DNA of 8,290 nucleotides from the NCBI GenBank assembly GCA_964484285.1, contig CAZAEO010000093.1:1-8290 (forward strand), read 5' to 3'. Position numbers and translations under genes: made by a program. The notes beneath the pieces were generated by a model. It was given only the letters and a program-made list of their open reading frames with translations. It had not been told where the DNA came from and did no database searches. This stretch comes from CAZUQP01 sp964484285. Lineage in GTDB: Bacteria > Pseudomonadota > Gammaproteobacteria > DSM-16500. Position 1 is the stretch's first letter. Each line of letters begins with the position of its first letter. This document shows, in pieces, positions 1 through 7,531 of the stretch.

Positions 1-41
1 AGATGCGTGTCAAATGTGATGCTATTTGTGACCTATCCCAT
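1..41 (-). pseudogene. Possible 5' end of a DUF1640-like coiled-coil gene, partial, start codon unclear
   Basis: Reading leftward on the minus strand, codons 32 to 1 give VTNSITFDTH(L). This resembles the conserved N-terminus of DUF1640/CCDC90-type coiled-coil proteins, which often begin with a short Met-led segment followed by ITFDT. The expected initiator position is GTC, not ATG or GTG. The only in-frame ATG nearby (41-39), which has an AGTAGG ribosome-site-like sequence just before it, is followed two codons later by an in-frame TAG (35-33). The gene may therefore be broken at its start or use a non-canonical start, or the resemblance may be chance. Only about eleven codons are visible, so the assignment rests on a very short match. 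Confidence 0.25.
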
Positions 42-74
42 GTTACCTACTATACCAGCGAAGGCATCCCAGAA

Positions 75-1286
75 TCATCTTTTGGATGAATGCAAATCTA
101 GTTTACATTTTTTTATTGTTCTCTCACTATCAGCTGTAGAGTCAGAAGCTAACAAATCCTTCTGTATAGCACCTTGCTTCTGCAATCTAATCATGGTGTA
201 GTCATGACCTAATTGATCACCGAATAATGTGAGTTCTTCTGCTGTTAATTTTTTAAGTTTAAGTGGTGAGCGAAAACAAATACATGCTCCTTGAATTTTC
301 TGAGTATACTCATCCTGAATATTCGATATTAAAACTTTTCCATCAAGCACGTTAAGATAATTACTGATAAATATTAATCCCCTCCCTCTCCCACCACACA
401 TTTCTGAATCTTGTTGTTTTTTAGAAACTATTTTGTCTTTTTTATTTAATGTATCTAAAATATCTCGATCAAAACCTTCCCCCTGATCTATCATATTTAT
501 GCAGGAAAGATTCGCAGCCTCATCCATTGTAAAAACAAGAGAACACGTAACTTTTTCAAAATGAATGATCTTATCTTGCGGCAATGATCCAGATTGCAGA
601 TATTCTTTATATTCATCAGGTTGTAAAACAGAAAAAATAGTTTTTTTGTATTCTGAATCCCTCACGTTTTTCACAAGTTCATCAAAATGATTAGCAAACG
701 TTAGCCATACTGGGGAATTTAAAAATTCATCTCCTAATTTTTGTAATATATATTTTTTTATTTGAGATAGGATGACTTGATTTAAAGAATATATTCTGTA
801 AGTTTTATTTTCTTTTTTAGTATGAAAAATTCTATCACTTCCGTCTTTAACAGTGTTGCTATAACAATTTGCTTCAATTTGTATATCCATTGCTAATTTT
901 TTTTCAGCAGAATCACATAATAATTTGCTTTCGTTTTCTTCTAGCAAGGTGATTTTAAAATAAGATTCGTCCGTTATGCTTTGCATATTCACAATACGTT
1001 CTGATCGATTCATCCTTGGGCTATTGCTGGCAGAAGACAAAAATAAACTATCATTACTACTAGAACGGCTCATGCTATTGGTACTAGTGCTTGTACTAAA
1101 AATACCGCAAGAGCTCGTATCTGAAAAAATACTATTACTACTATCAGAATGACGTATTTTAAATCCGTCGCAATTATTGTCTTCCTGGCTAGCTTCCTCT
1201 TCAGGATTTTCCTCTTTACTATAATCTGGTTCCGCATGGGGATTAACTGTTAAGAACCGTCTTTTATTTTTTCTTGCAGCTGCCAT
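75..1286 (-). CDS. Serine-rich GHKL-type ATPase domain protein (HATPase_c-like), function unknown
   Basis: The protein has 403 residues. The C-terminal half carries the three landmarks of a GHKL (Bergerat-fold) ATPase. These are an N-box-like ELVKN at 203-207 with N207 as the likely Mg-binding Asn, a G1 box DQGEGF at 267-272, and a G2-like glycine cluster GGRGRG at 298-303 followed by hydrophobic LIFI. This pattern is closest to the HATPase_c_2 type found in RsbW/SpoIIAB-like kinases and orphan sensor ATPases. There is no histidine phosphoacceptor motif, no transmembrane segment and no signal peptide. Residues 47-90 hold about 20 serines plus several threonines, preceded by an acidic stretch (about 24-40) and a basic N-terminus (KNKRR at 6-10). 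An AAAGG ribosome site sits 7 bases before the ATG. The gene stands alone, separated by 172 bases from the upstream sulfatase-like gene. The domain call is reasonably sure. The role is not known: an anti-sigma-type kinase, a signalling ATPase or a secreted effector are all possible. Confidence 0.75.
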   Translation of the reverse strand: MAAARKNKRRFLTVNPHAEPDYSKEENPEEEASQEDNNCDGFKIRHSDSSNSIFSDTSSCGIFSTSTSTNSMSRSSSNDSLFLSSASNSPRMNRSERIVNMQSITDESYFKITLLEENESKLLCDSAEKKLAMDIQIEANCYSNTVKDGSDRIFHTKKENKTYRIYSLNQVILSQIKKYILQKLGDEFLNSPVWLTFANHFDELVKNVRDSEYKKTIFSVLQPDEYKEYLQSGSLPQDKIIHFEKVTCSLVFTMDEAANLSCINMIDQGEGFDRDILDTLNKKDKIVSKKQQDSEMCGGRGRGLIFISNYLNVLDGKVLISNIQDEYTQKIQGACICFRSPLKLKKLTAEELTLFGDQLGHDYTMIRLQKQGAIQKDLLASDSTADSERTIKKCKLDLHSSKR

Positions 1287-1323
1287 GTTTTTACCTTTGA
1301 ATTCTTACAGTAACGGACCATTG

Positions 1324-1373
1324 TCCTAAATTCAGCCGTTGCAATTGCTGAACTGAGGATTATAAAAATTTTA
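1324..1373. repeat. Degenerate copy of an intergenic palindromic repeat (copy 1)
   Basis: The left arm TCCTAAATTCAGC (1324-1336) and right arm GCTGAACTGAGGA (1347-1359) pair at 11 of 13 positions around a 10-base loop. The arm is followed by TTATA and an AAAATTTT tract. The same outer sequence (TCCTAAATTC at the left, GGATTATA plus an A/T tract at the right) occurs in the same orientation at 7533-7600, but copy 1 is shorter inside and carries mismatches. It lies in the 5' leader region of the GHKL-protein gene, and its right edge gives TATAAT on the minus strand (1364-1359). It is probably a REP/MITE-like element that has decayed. Confidence 0.6.
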
Positions 1374-1412
1374 TCTTAACAGATCATTAAAGATTGATCC
1401 TATTTTGGTCTT

Positions 1413-1440
1413 TTTATACTAATTACTCTTTATTTTTCAA
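1413..1440 (-). promoter_or_regulatory. Candidate sigma70 promoter for the serine-rich GHKL gene
   Basis: On the minus strand there is a TTGAAA (1440-1435, 5/6 to the -35 consensus), a 16-base spacer and TATAAA (1418-1413, 5/6 to the -10 consensus). Transcription would start near 1405 and give a leader of about 120 bases containing repeat copy 1. A second possible -10 (perfect TATAAT, 1364-1359) lies inside the repeat, but its -35 is poor (ATGATC, 3/6). No convincing terminator is visible between the sulfatase-like gene and this promoter, so read-through from upstream is possible. Confidence 0.5.
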
Positions 1441-1458
1441 ATAGTTAAAAATATGGAA

Positions 1459-3543
1459 TTAATTTTTTAAGGCCCTAATATCTTTGCCAAAAAAATGCTT
1501 TAATGCAGTTAGCATATGGTTAGCGGGTGATTGTTTGGCAAATGCTGTAGTCAGATCATTTGTCCACTTACCTGTTTCAAGATTAACTAATATTGGCATC
1601 ATCGTAGATGGATCTTGCGGATAAAGTGCAAGTACCCACGAGCCATAAAAATCTGCGTATTGTTTACTTGAAATAATTAGCTGCAGCATACTGTCTTTTA
1701 CTACAACTCGGGTCGTGTGCGGATCAATACGAAAATAATCTATTCCTTCAAACAATACTTTACGTTCTTCTGGGTGAACAGAACGAATGGCTTCAGGTGA
1801 AAAATCACTTTCAGTAAAAAAATCAGAACGCATAGCAACAACAGATTTTTTACCAAACACATACTCTTGCAAAGAAACACCATTTATTTTTGCATGCGGC
1901 AAATGCAAATAAGCAAGCAGAGTTGCTTTGATATCCATTAAGGATACAAGACCAGGAATAATTTTTTCTTGATTTGGCTTTATACCAAAAGACCGAAAAG
2001 CAAGTACTGTATGATATTGTGGTAAACCAAGCACATCAGTGCCATGCCCGCCAGACATATTGGTTTTCTCGTGACTCGCGGTTGGAGGATAAAAATGTGG
2101 CATAACTGCGTTTTTATTTTGCTTACCCGCAATAAACAAGTCAGGATCTGTAATACGATCCCCTGGTATTTCAACTGCTTCACCATGATCTGACAATAAA
2201 ATAACAATACTATGTTCTAAAAATTTATTTCTTTTTAAGAGCCGCATAAAATCATCAAATTGTTGATTTACTCTGCCAATTGCCGCCTGATAATGATGCA
2301 ATGATACCTTTTTAACTGGCAAACCAGCCCAGACATAAGGAAAATGGGGTAAACAAAAATGCACTGCAAGAAAAACAGGTTTATTACGTGGCTCAGCAAG
2401 CACCGGCTGTAAACGTGTTAAAAAACTGTTTGGCTGATAGGTTGCAAAAACAGCACGATTAGCATAGCTATAAGGAAATAAATATTTTCCTACTACTGTA
2501 TTAATCAATAAATTTGATAAAGGAAAATCATTTAATGTTCCCAGTAGAAAATCATTAAACCCGATCGGAGGAGTCACTGTTTCATCAAAACCGTAACGTT
2601 GATCAATGTTGCTAAAACGTGTTTCATCTGTTGCAAAAATCGTTTTATACCCATGCTGACGTAAAATAGCAGGTAATGTAGTATTAAATTGCAAATGACT
2701 TTGATCACCCAGATTAGTACGAATGGTATTTAACTTGGGATAGACACCCGTCAACATACTCACCCAAGAAGGAAAGGTTCTGGCCAATGGAGTCAATGAT
2801 TCAGAAAATACGGTTGCATGATCTAGAAACTGATCGATATGTGGCGAAATCTGCGCATAGCCAAAAAAACCTAAAAAATCCGGTCTTAATGAATCAATAC
2901 CAATTAAAATAATATTAGGTTTCTCAGGAGTAGCAGCATCCGCCATTGCTGTTTTATGATGCATGATGAAACCAAGCAAAATAATCATTCCAGCGCTTAA
3001 TCCAAACAAGATTGACTTTGATTGTTTTCGTAGAATTAAGCCCAATCCATATATCGCCACACAACAGGCTAAAAATAAAATGCTAGAAAAAATAGCAAAT
3101 GCTATTTTAATAATAGACAAATCGATTGCGCCCAACATAACAGATGAAAATTTTGAATTAGGAAATAACAGTCGGTTTACTAATAAAACTGCAATCAAAG
3201 CAATACACCACAATACAATGCCCATGATATCTATTTTTTGCGATGGCCATTGCAACGCAACGCTTATTAATTTAGCTATTCCCCAGATCAACACAATAAA
3301 AGCTAAATGCACAATAAACTGCGCCAATATAAAATAGATTATTCCTGGAATAACTAAAAAAGGAATAGCTAGATGATTTGCAACTAACTTAAAATCACCC
3401 AAATACATCCAACTGCATTCAATTAAAAAACTGACTTCCATTAAAATTAAAAAAACAGTGAGAACAAACAAATAGGTGAATAAATTGCTTTGTTGAATAG
3501 CATTATCAGTACTCAATTGTTCCTCGTTATTAAGCTTAGACAT
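1459..3543 (-). CDS. Membrane-anchored sulfatase / LtaS-like phosphotransferase family protein
   Basis: The protein has 694 residues. The first ~200 residues hold about five hydrophobic segments (near 21-42, 58-85, 108-124, 140-170 and 178-195), followed by an alkaline-phosphatase-superfamily catalytic domain outside the membrane. The domain opens with NIILIGIDSLRPD (210-222), where D217 is a likely metal ligand. The nucleophile region is LARTFPSW (253-260), with T256 where true sulfatases have the Cys/Ser of C/S-x-P-S-R. SDHGE (451-455) supplies metal ligands D452 and H453, and H396, H400 and H500 are further candidates. This topology and the Thr nucleophile resemble LtaS, OpgB and EptA-type phosphoglycerol/phosphoethanolamine transferases more than arylsulfatases, so a role in modifying envelope lipids or glycans is inferred. 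The start ATG overlaps the end of fadE by 8 bases and has only a weak ribosome site (purine-rich AGAAAAG), which suggests translational coupling. The substrate cannot be told from sequence. Confidence 0.82.
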   Translation of the reverse strand: MSKLNNEEQLSTDNAIQQSNLFTYLFVLTVFLILMEVSFLIECSWMYLGDFKLVANHLAIPFLVIPGIIYFILAQFIVHLAFIVLIWGIAKLISVALQWPSQKIDIMGIVLWCIALIAVLLVNRLLFPNSKFSSVMLGAIDLSIIKIAFAIFSSILFLACCVAIYGLGLILRKQSKSILFGLSAGMIILLGFIMHHKTAMADAATPEKPNIILIGIDSLRPDFLGFFGYAQISPHIDQFLDHATVFSESLTPLARTFPSWVSMLTGVYPKLNTIRTNLGDQSHLQFNTTLPAILRQHGYKTIFATDETRFSNIDQRYGFDETVTPPIGFNDFLLGTLNDFPLSNLLINTVVGKYLFPYSYANRAVFATYQPNSFLTRLQPVLAEPRNKPVFLAVHFCLPHFPYVWAGLPVKKVSLHHYQAAIGRVNQQFDDFMRLLKRNKFLEHSIVILLSDHGEAVEIPGDRITDPDLFIAGKQNKNAVMPHFYPPTASHEKTNMSGGHGTDVLGLPQYHTVLAFRSFGIKPNQEKIIPGLVSLMDIKATLLAYLHLPHAKINGVSLQEYVFGKKSVVAMRSDFFTESDFSPEAIRSVHPEERKVLFEGIDYFRIDPHTTRVVVKDSMLQLIISSKQYADFYGSWVLALYPQDPSTMMPILVNLETGKWTNDLTTAFAKQSPANHMLTALKHFFGKDIRALKN

Positions 3544-6013
3544 TCTTTTCTATGTTTTTACTTCCATAAGAAATTTTATTTTGTCTCGCTCCATGCATGA
3601 GGTCTTCCGTTGCAAAATCATCCACCGCAATGACTTTTTGACGCGCTTCTTCTGCTTGTAGAATAATATCTAGTTGATCTTGAGAAATCAGTTGCTTAAT
3701 AAAAGCTTGTTTTGCTTGTTCTTCTATCGTCCCATTACGTAATAACCCTTCATTAACTGCTGCTCTTAATCTTTTTTCGATAGGTTCGGCTGTAATGGTT
3801 TTAAGTAATGCATCCTCTAGCAACGCAGGCATATTGCCAGGCACAGCCGAAACAAACGCACCCTCTGTTAAACGGTAACGAGAAGGCGTTTGATTTAAGA
3901 TAAGCTGAGCAACCTTATGTCCTATTTTATCACTTGGTTTTGCAAAATGCCTGCCGAGCGGAAAAATTAATATTCTTAAAAAAACGGCAACCCATCTATT
4001 AGGAAAATTCTTTAATAATTCATCAAATCTTTGCTGAATTTCATATAAACACGTTAACCCAGCCCAACGTACAAGCGGTAAATCATCGCCGTTTTTCCCC
4101 TGATTATGGTAATGTTTTAAAATAGCGGATAATAAATAAAGATAACTTAAAATATCCCCCAGGCGAGCCGAAATAGCTTCTTTACGTTTGAGTGTCCCAC
4201 CTAATACCAACAGAGAAATATCCGCCACCAGTGCAAATGCCGCACTAAAACGTGTTGCTTGCTGAAAATACCGTTTTGTTTTTCCCTGAGGTACAATGAC
4301 AACCCTGCCACTCGTTAACCCTAAAACCAAACTACGCACTAAATTACTCATAGTAAAGCTCATATGCCCGATTAACGCATCGTCAAAGGCAATCAAGCTT
4401 TCTGTTTCATTTTGGTTTTGCGCTGCCTCAAATTCAGAAAAAACGTAGGGATGACAACGCATTGCACCTTGTCCAAAAATAATTAAACAACGCGTCAGAA
4501 TATTAGCGCCCTCCACTGTGATTGCAATAGGAGCTGATTCACACGCACGTCCAAGATAATTTTTGGGGCCCAGGCAAATTGCTTTACCGCCATGAATATC
4601 CATCGCATCATTTCCTACCATACGCCCCATTTCTGTAACATGATACTTAGTGATAGCCGAAGCAATTGCAGGCTTCTCGCCAGAGTCAATAATCGCGGCC
4701 GTAAATGAACGAACAGCATCCATGATATAGGTATAGCCCGCAATCCGTGCTAATGCTTCTTCAATCCCCTCAAAACGTCCAATAGGCACGTTAAATTGAC
4801 GACGAATGCGCGCGTAGGCACCCGTGGTATAGGTAACCTGTTTTGCACCACCTAAGGCACTTGCAGGTAATGAGATTGCCCGGCCTGCAGCCAAACACTC
4901 CATTAACATACGCCACCCATGACCCGCCATTTTGGCTCCGCCGATAATCCAATCAACCGGAATAAAGACATCTTTTCCCTGAACAGGGCCATTTTGAAAA
5001 ACAATATTAAGTGGAAAATGTCGCCGGCCAGCAGTGACACCAGGTGTCATCCGAGGAATAAGGGCGCAGGTAATCCCAAGGTCTTTTTTATCGCCCAGTA
5101 GATGTTCAGGATCATATAGTTTGAATGCTAACCCAATAACAGATGCTATTGGAGCAAGTGTAATATAGCGTTTATTAAAATTTAATCGAATGCCTAATGT
5201 CTTTTTGCCATCCATCTCCCCCCAACACACAACACCTTTATCACGCATTGCACCCGCATCTGATCCCGCTTCAGGACCAGTCAAAGCAAAACAAGGAATT
5301 TCTTCGCCCCGCGCTAAACGAGGTAAATAATAATTTTTTTGTTCGGCGGTTCCATAATGCATTAACAATTCTGCAGGGCCTAACGAATTAGGCACAGCAA
5401 TCGTAGAAGCAACAGACCCACTTTTACTATATACCTTTGTTAAAATTTGTGAATGTGCATAAGCAGAAAATTCCTTCCCGCCATATTCTTTAGTAATAAT
5501 AAGTGCAAAAAAACCTTGTTCTTTTAAAAAAGCCCACATCTCTGGTGGTAAATCAGCCCGATTATGTGTAATGTCCCAATCATCAATCATGCCACATAAT
5601 TCTTCCACAGGTCCCTGGATAAAAGCTTGCTCTTCTTCAGATAATTCAGGTTTAGGTAGGCTTAATAAATGACTCCATCGCGGATTGCCACGAAATAATT
5701 CTCCCTCCCAACCAACAGTACCTGCTGCCAGCGCATCACGCTCCGTACGAGACATAGTTGGCATTACTTTGCGATAAAAATTTAACACCGGTTTGCTAAA
5801 AAACTTATAACGCAATGATGTAACATGCAGCGGAATAAAAATGCCCAATAAAAAAATCCATGCTATCGCTATGCCCCATACTGATAGATCACTTAATCGC
5901 GTCATCAGTATCAAAAAAACAACACATGCTAATGTCCAGACATTTAATCTGGCACGGTTATATGCTAATGTGCCAAATAATCCAACTATAGTTAATAACC
6001 AAATCCATCCCAT
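3536..6013 (-). CDS. fadE: Acyl-CoA dehydrogenase FadE
   Basis: FadE catalyses the first step of fatty-acid beta-oxidation, FAD-dependent dehydrogenation of acyl-CoA to trans-2-enoyl-CoA. At 825 residues it is close to E. coli FadE (about 814) and matches the remembered E. coli sequence along its whole length. It has N-terminal membrane segments (about 3-18 and 25-63). RKVMPTMSRTERDAL (81-95) and PVEELC (135-140) begin the FadE-specific region. ALTGPEAGSDAG (243-254) and RRQFNVPIGRFEGIEE (404-419) belong to the acyl-CoA dehydrogenase core. ITVEGANILTR (498-508) carries the probable catalytic base E501. The last ~280 residues are the FadE-type C-terminal extension (DUF1974), including LGGTLKRKEAISARLGDILS (604-623) and NFPNRWVAVFLRILIFPLGRH (669-689). 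An AGAGGA ribosome site lies 7 bases before the ATG. It follows the DUF1189 gene by 71 bases and its stop overlaps the next gene's start. All key motifs are intact. Confidence 0.97.
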   Translation of the reverse strand: MGWIWLLTIVGLFGTLAYNRARLNVWTLACVVFLILMTRLSDLSVWGIAIAWIFLLGIFIPLHVTSLRYKFFSKPVLNFYRKVMPTMSRTERDALAAGTVGWEGELFRGNPRWSHLLSLPKPELSEEEQAFIQGPVEELCGMIDDWDITHNRADLPPEMWAFLKEQGFFALIITKEYGGKEFSAYAHSQILTKVYSKSGSVASTIAVPNSLGPAELLMHYGTAEQKNYYLPRLARGEEIPCFALTGPEAGSDAGAMRDKGVVCWGEMDGKKTLGIRLNFNKRYITLAPIASVIGLAFKLYDPEHLLGDKKDLGITCALIPRMTPGVTAGRRHFPLNIVFQNGPVQGKDVFIPVDWIIGGAKMAGHGWRMLMECLAAGRAISLPASALGGAKQVTYTTGAYARIRRQFNVPIGRFEGIEEALARIAGYTYIMDAVRSFTAAIIDSGEKPAIASAITKYHVTEMGRMVGNDAMDIHGGKAICLGPKNYLGRACESAPIAITVEGANILTRCLIIFGQGAMRCHPYVFSEFEAAQNQNETESLIAFDDALIGHMSFTMSNLVRSLVLGLTSGRVVIVPQGKTKRYFQQATRFSAAFALVADISLLVLGGTLKRKEAISARLGDILSYLYLLSAILKHYHNQGKNGDDLPLVRWAGLTCLYEIQQRFDELLKNFPNRWVAVFLRILIFPLGRHFAKPSDKIGHKVAQLILNQTPSRYRLTEGAFVSAVPGNMPALLEDALLKTITAEPIEKRLRAAVNEGLLRNGTIEEQAKQAFIKQLISQDQLDIILQAEEARQKVIAVDDFATEDLMHGARQNKISYGSKNIEKNV

Positions 6014-6084
6014 GAATTTTTCCTCTCGCTAATGTCAAACAGACCCAACTAACCAGTTAAATAGGCTCTAAGAAAATAGTAATG

Positions 6085-6855
6085 TTACTCAGTATTTTTA
6101 TTCGCGCCTATAGCAAAAATAATATATGCCATAGATAAAATAAAATAAAACCATATATGGTGATAAGCCCCACGACCCAACCAAGCAGCAATAGTGCTTA
6201 GAACAATGGCTGGAGTGAGCGCAACTATCGTTAATTTCAATATATCAACATAGACAATCCTGATCCCAAGCAAAACTGCTATCAGTTTGCCTAACACAGC
6301 ATAAATAAGACTTTGCACTAAACGATACAAAAATGAACCCAATAAAAATACAGGCAGCAAAATAACCCAGAGCCATCCCACAAATTTCAGAGCAGATTCT
6401 TTTGTTTTGTTCGAATCAATATGAATCTCATAATTGGTAGGTATTTTTTTTATTTTGACTGTATCATTATCAGCATACATTATCTTATCTTTTGTTATTA
6501 ATACATGACTACGTGCTTCTTCTAAACTTTTATATTTGTTGCTGGTATCGATAATCATGATCACTTCTTTCGTTTCAGGATTCTTTATCAAATAAGGACG
6601 ATTTTCAGGAGTGATCAGAACACCTTTTTCAATACGGATAAAATGCGGCAACTGCGGAACAACAACATCAATAAACTGTACAACACTTTGATTAAGAGTA
6701 GGTTGAATGCGAAACATCATCGCAACCCAACAAATAGTCAGTAATAGTAAAAGATATAATAATACCCCAGCGCCCCAGTTTTTTTTGACATCACGATATA
6801 AATCACGTGAATAAAACGACATGTACATCGCTTGTAAGCAACCATATTGTTTCAT
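6085..6855 (-). CDS. DUF1189 family membrane protein
   Basis: The protein has 256 residues. The N-terminal segment MSFYSRDLYRDVKKNWGAG (12-30) is typical of DUF1189 proteins and leads into a first membrane helix (about 29-48). A soluble domain follows (about 50-155), probably outside the cytoplasm, containing FIRIEKGVLITPENRPY (72-88) and a MIIDTSNKYKSLEEA segment (100-114). Four more hydrophobic helices follow near 160-177, 180-198, 207-226 and 232-250. A strong ribosome site (AAGGAG, 5 bases before the ATG) supports the chosen start over the internal Met10 and Met12. The gene begins 39 bases after the hpt stop, so co-transcription with hpt is likely. The biochemical role of the family is not known to me. 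The soluble domain with five membrane helices would fit a membrane sensor or a small transport/assembly factor, but this is inference. Confidence 0.85.
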   Translation of the reverse strand: MKQYGCLQAMYMSFYSRDLYRDVKKNWGAGVLLYLLLLLTICWVAMMFRIQPTLNQSVVQFIDVVVPQLPHFIRIEKGVLITPENRPYLIKNPETKEVIMIIDTSNKYKSLEEARSHVLITKDKIMYADNDTVKIKKIPTNYEIHIDSNKTKESALKFVGWLWVILLPVFLLGSFLYRLVQSLIYAVLGKLIAVLLGIRIVYVDILKLTIVALTPAIVLSTIAAWLGRGAYHHIWFYFILSMAYIIFAIGANKNTE

Positions 6856-6894
6856 GTATTCTCCTTCCTTACTTTTTTGCTTAATCCAAAAAAA

Positions 6895-7455
6895 TTATTG
6901 ATGCTCTTTGGCTACAGCATAAACTCCTGGCGCATTACGTAAATACTCTTCATAATCCAAACCAAAACCGACTAAATAATGATTCTCTGCATGTACTCCA
7001 ATAAAATCCGGTTCAAAATTTACATTTTTCTCTCTTTCACGGATTTTATTCACCATGACTGCCGTATACACTGCTTTTGCACCAAGTTGATTACAATAAT
7101 CGATGATAGCTGCTAATGTTAATCCACCATCCATCACATCATCCATAATCAAGACAGAGCGATCCTTTAATGATTGCCGAGGCTCTACTAACCAATGCAA
7201 ATCTCCACCACGTGTAGTACCGCGATAGCGTGTTGCATGAATATAATCCACTTCCAATGGAAAATGTAACCGTGTTAGCAAGTGACCAGCTGGAATAAGT
7301 GCCCCTATCATAACGCACAAGATAAGAGGATTCTTATCTTTCAACTTATGCGTTATGTCTTGTGCCATTTTATCAAGCGCAGCATTCAATTGATCCATGT
7401 TATAAAGGCATTCCATTTTTTCAAAAACATCCTGAATTTTATCAATGGTTTTCAT
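6895..7455 (-). CDS. hpt: Hypoxanthine-guanine phosphoribosyltransferase
   Basis: This cytosolic purine-salvage enzyme transfers phosphoribose from PRPP to hypoxanthine or guanine, giving IMP or GMP. At 186 residues it has the usual length for the type-I PRTase fold of Pseudomonas/Legionella HGPRTs. Visible motifs are a PPi-loop-like VMIGALIPAGHL (48-59), the flexible loop region VDYIHATRYRGTT (69-81), the PRPP-binding motif VLIMDDVMDGGLT (101-113) with adjacent acidic D105-D106, the purine-contacting KAVYTAVMVNK (127-137), and a C-terminal segment with GFGLDYEEYLRNAPG (163-177). In the PRPP loop a glycine replaces the Thr of the textbook DxxxTG motif; other gammaproteobacterial members of this subgroup also vary there. 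An in-frame TAA six codons upstream confines the start to the ATG at 7455. The ribosome site AAGG is 11 bases away, a rather long spacing. It is the first gene of the minus-strand run. Confidence 0.95.
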   Translation of the reverse strand: MKTIDKIQDVFEKMECLYNMDQLNAALDKMAQDITHKLKDKNPLILCVMIGALIPAGHLLTRLHFPLEVDYIHATRYRGTTRGGDLHWLVEPRQSLKDRSVLIMDDVMDGGLTLAAIIDYCNQLGAKAVYTAVMVNKIREREKNVNFEPDFIGVHAENHYLVGFGLDYEEYLRNAPGVYAVAKEHQ

Positions 7456-7500
7456 AAGCTGTATTACCTTTTATTTTGCCGGATGATATCAAATTACATC

Positions 7501-7529
7501 ATTATAACGTCTATATTATCTTGCGCTAA
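7501..7529 (-). promoter_or_regulatory. Candidate sigma70 promoter for hpt and the genes behind it
   Basis: A perfect TATAAT -10 lies at 7506-7501 on the minus strand, with a weak -35 (TTAGCG, 7529-7524) 17 bases upstream. The predicted leader to the hpt ATG is about 38-40 bases. The promoter lies just downstream of repeat copy 2 in the direction of hpt transcription. No other convincing promoter is seen before fadE or the sulfatase-like gene. Confidence 0.5.
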
Positions 7530-7531
7530 TT

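Noticed and set aside
1381..1400. GATCA/TGATC inverted repeat after the sulfatase-like gene as a terminator
   Set aside because: The stem is only 5 base pairs, AT-rich, and has no following T tract in the minus-strand direction.
2963..3337. A 124-codon plus-strand frame inside the sulfatase-like gene
   Set aside because: It is antisense to the hydrophobic N-terminal part of a well-supported gene; long open frames opposite membrane-helix codons are common, and no domain is visible.
6014..6084. A TTGACA on the minus strand upstream of fadE as a separate promoter
   Set aside because: No -10-like hexamer is found at the expected 16-18-base distance; the spacer would already run into the fadE ribosome site and start codon.
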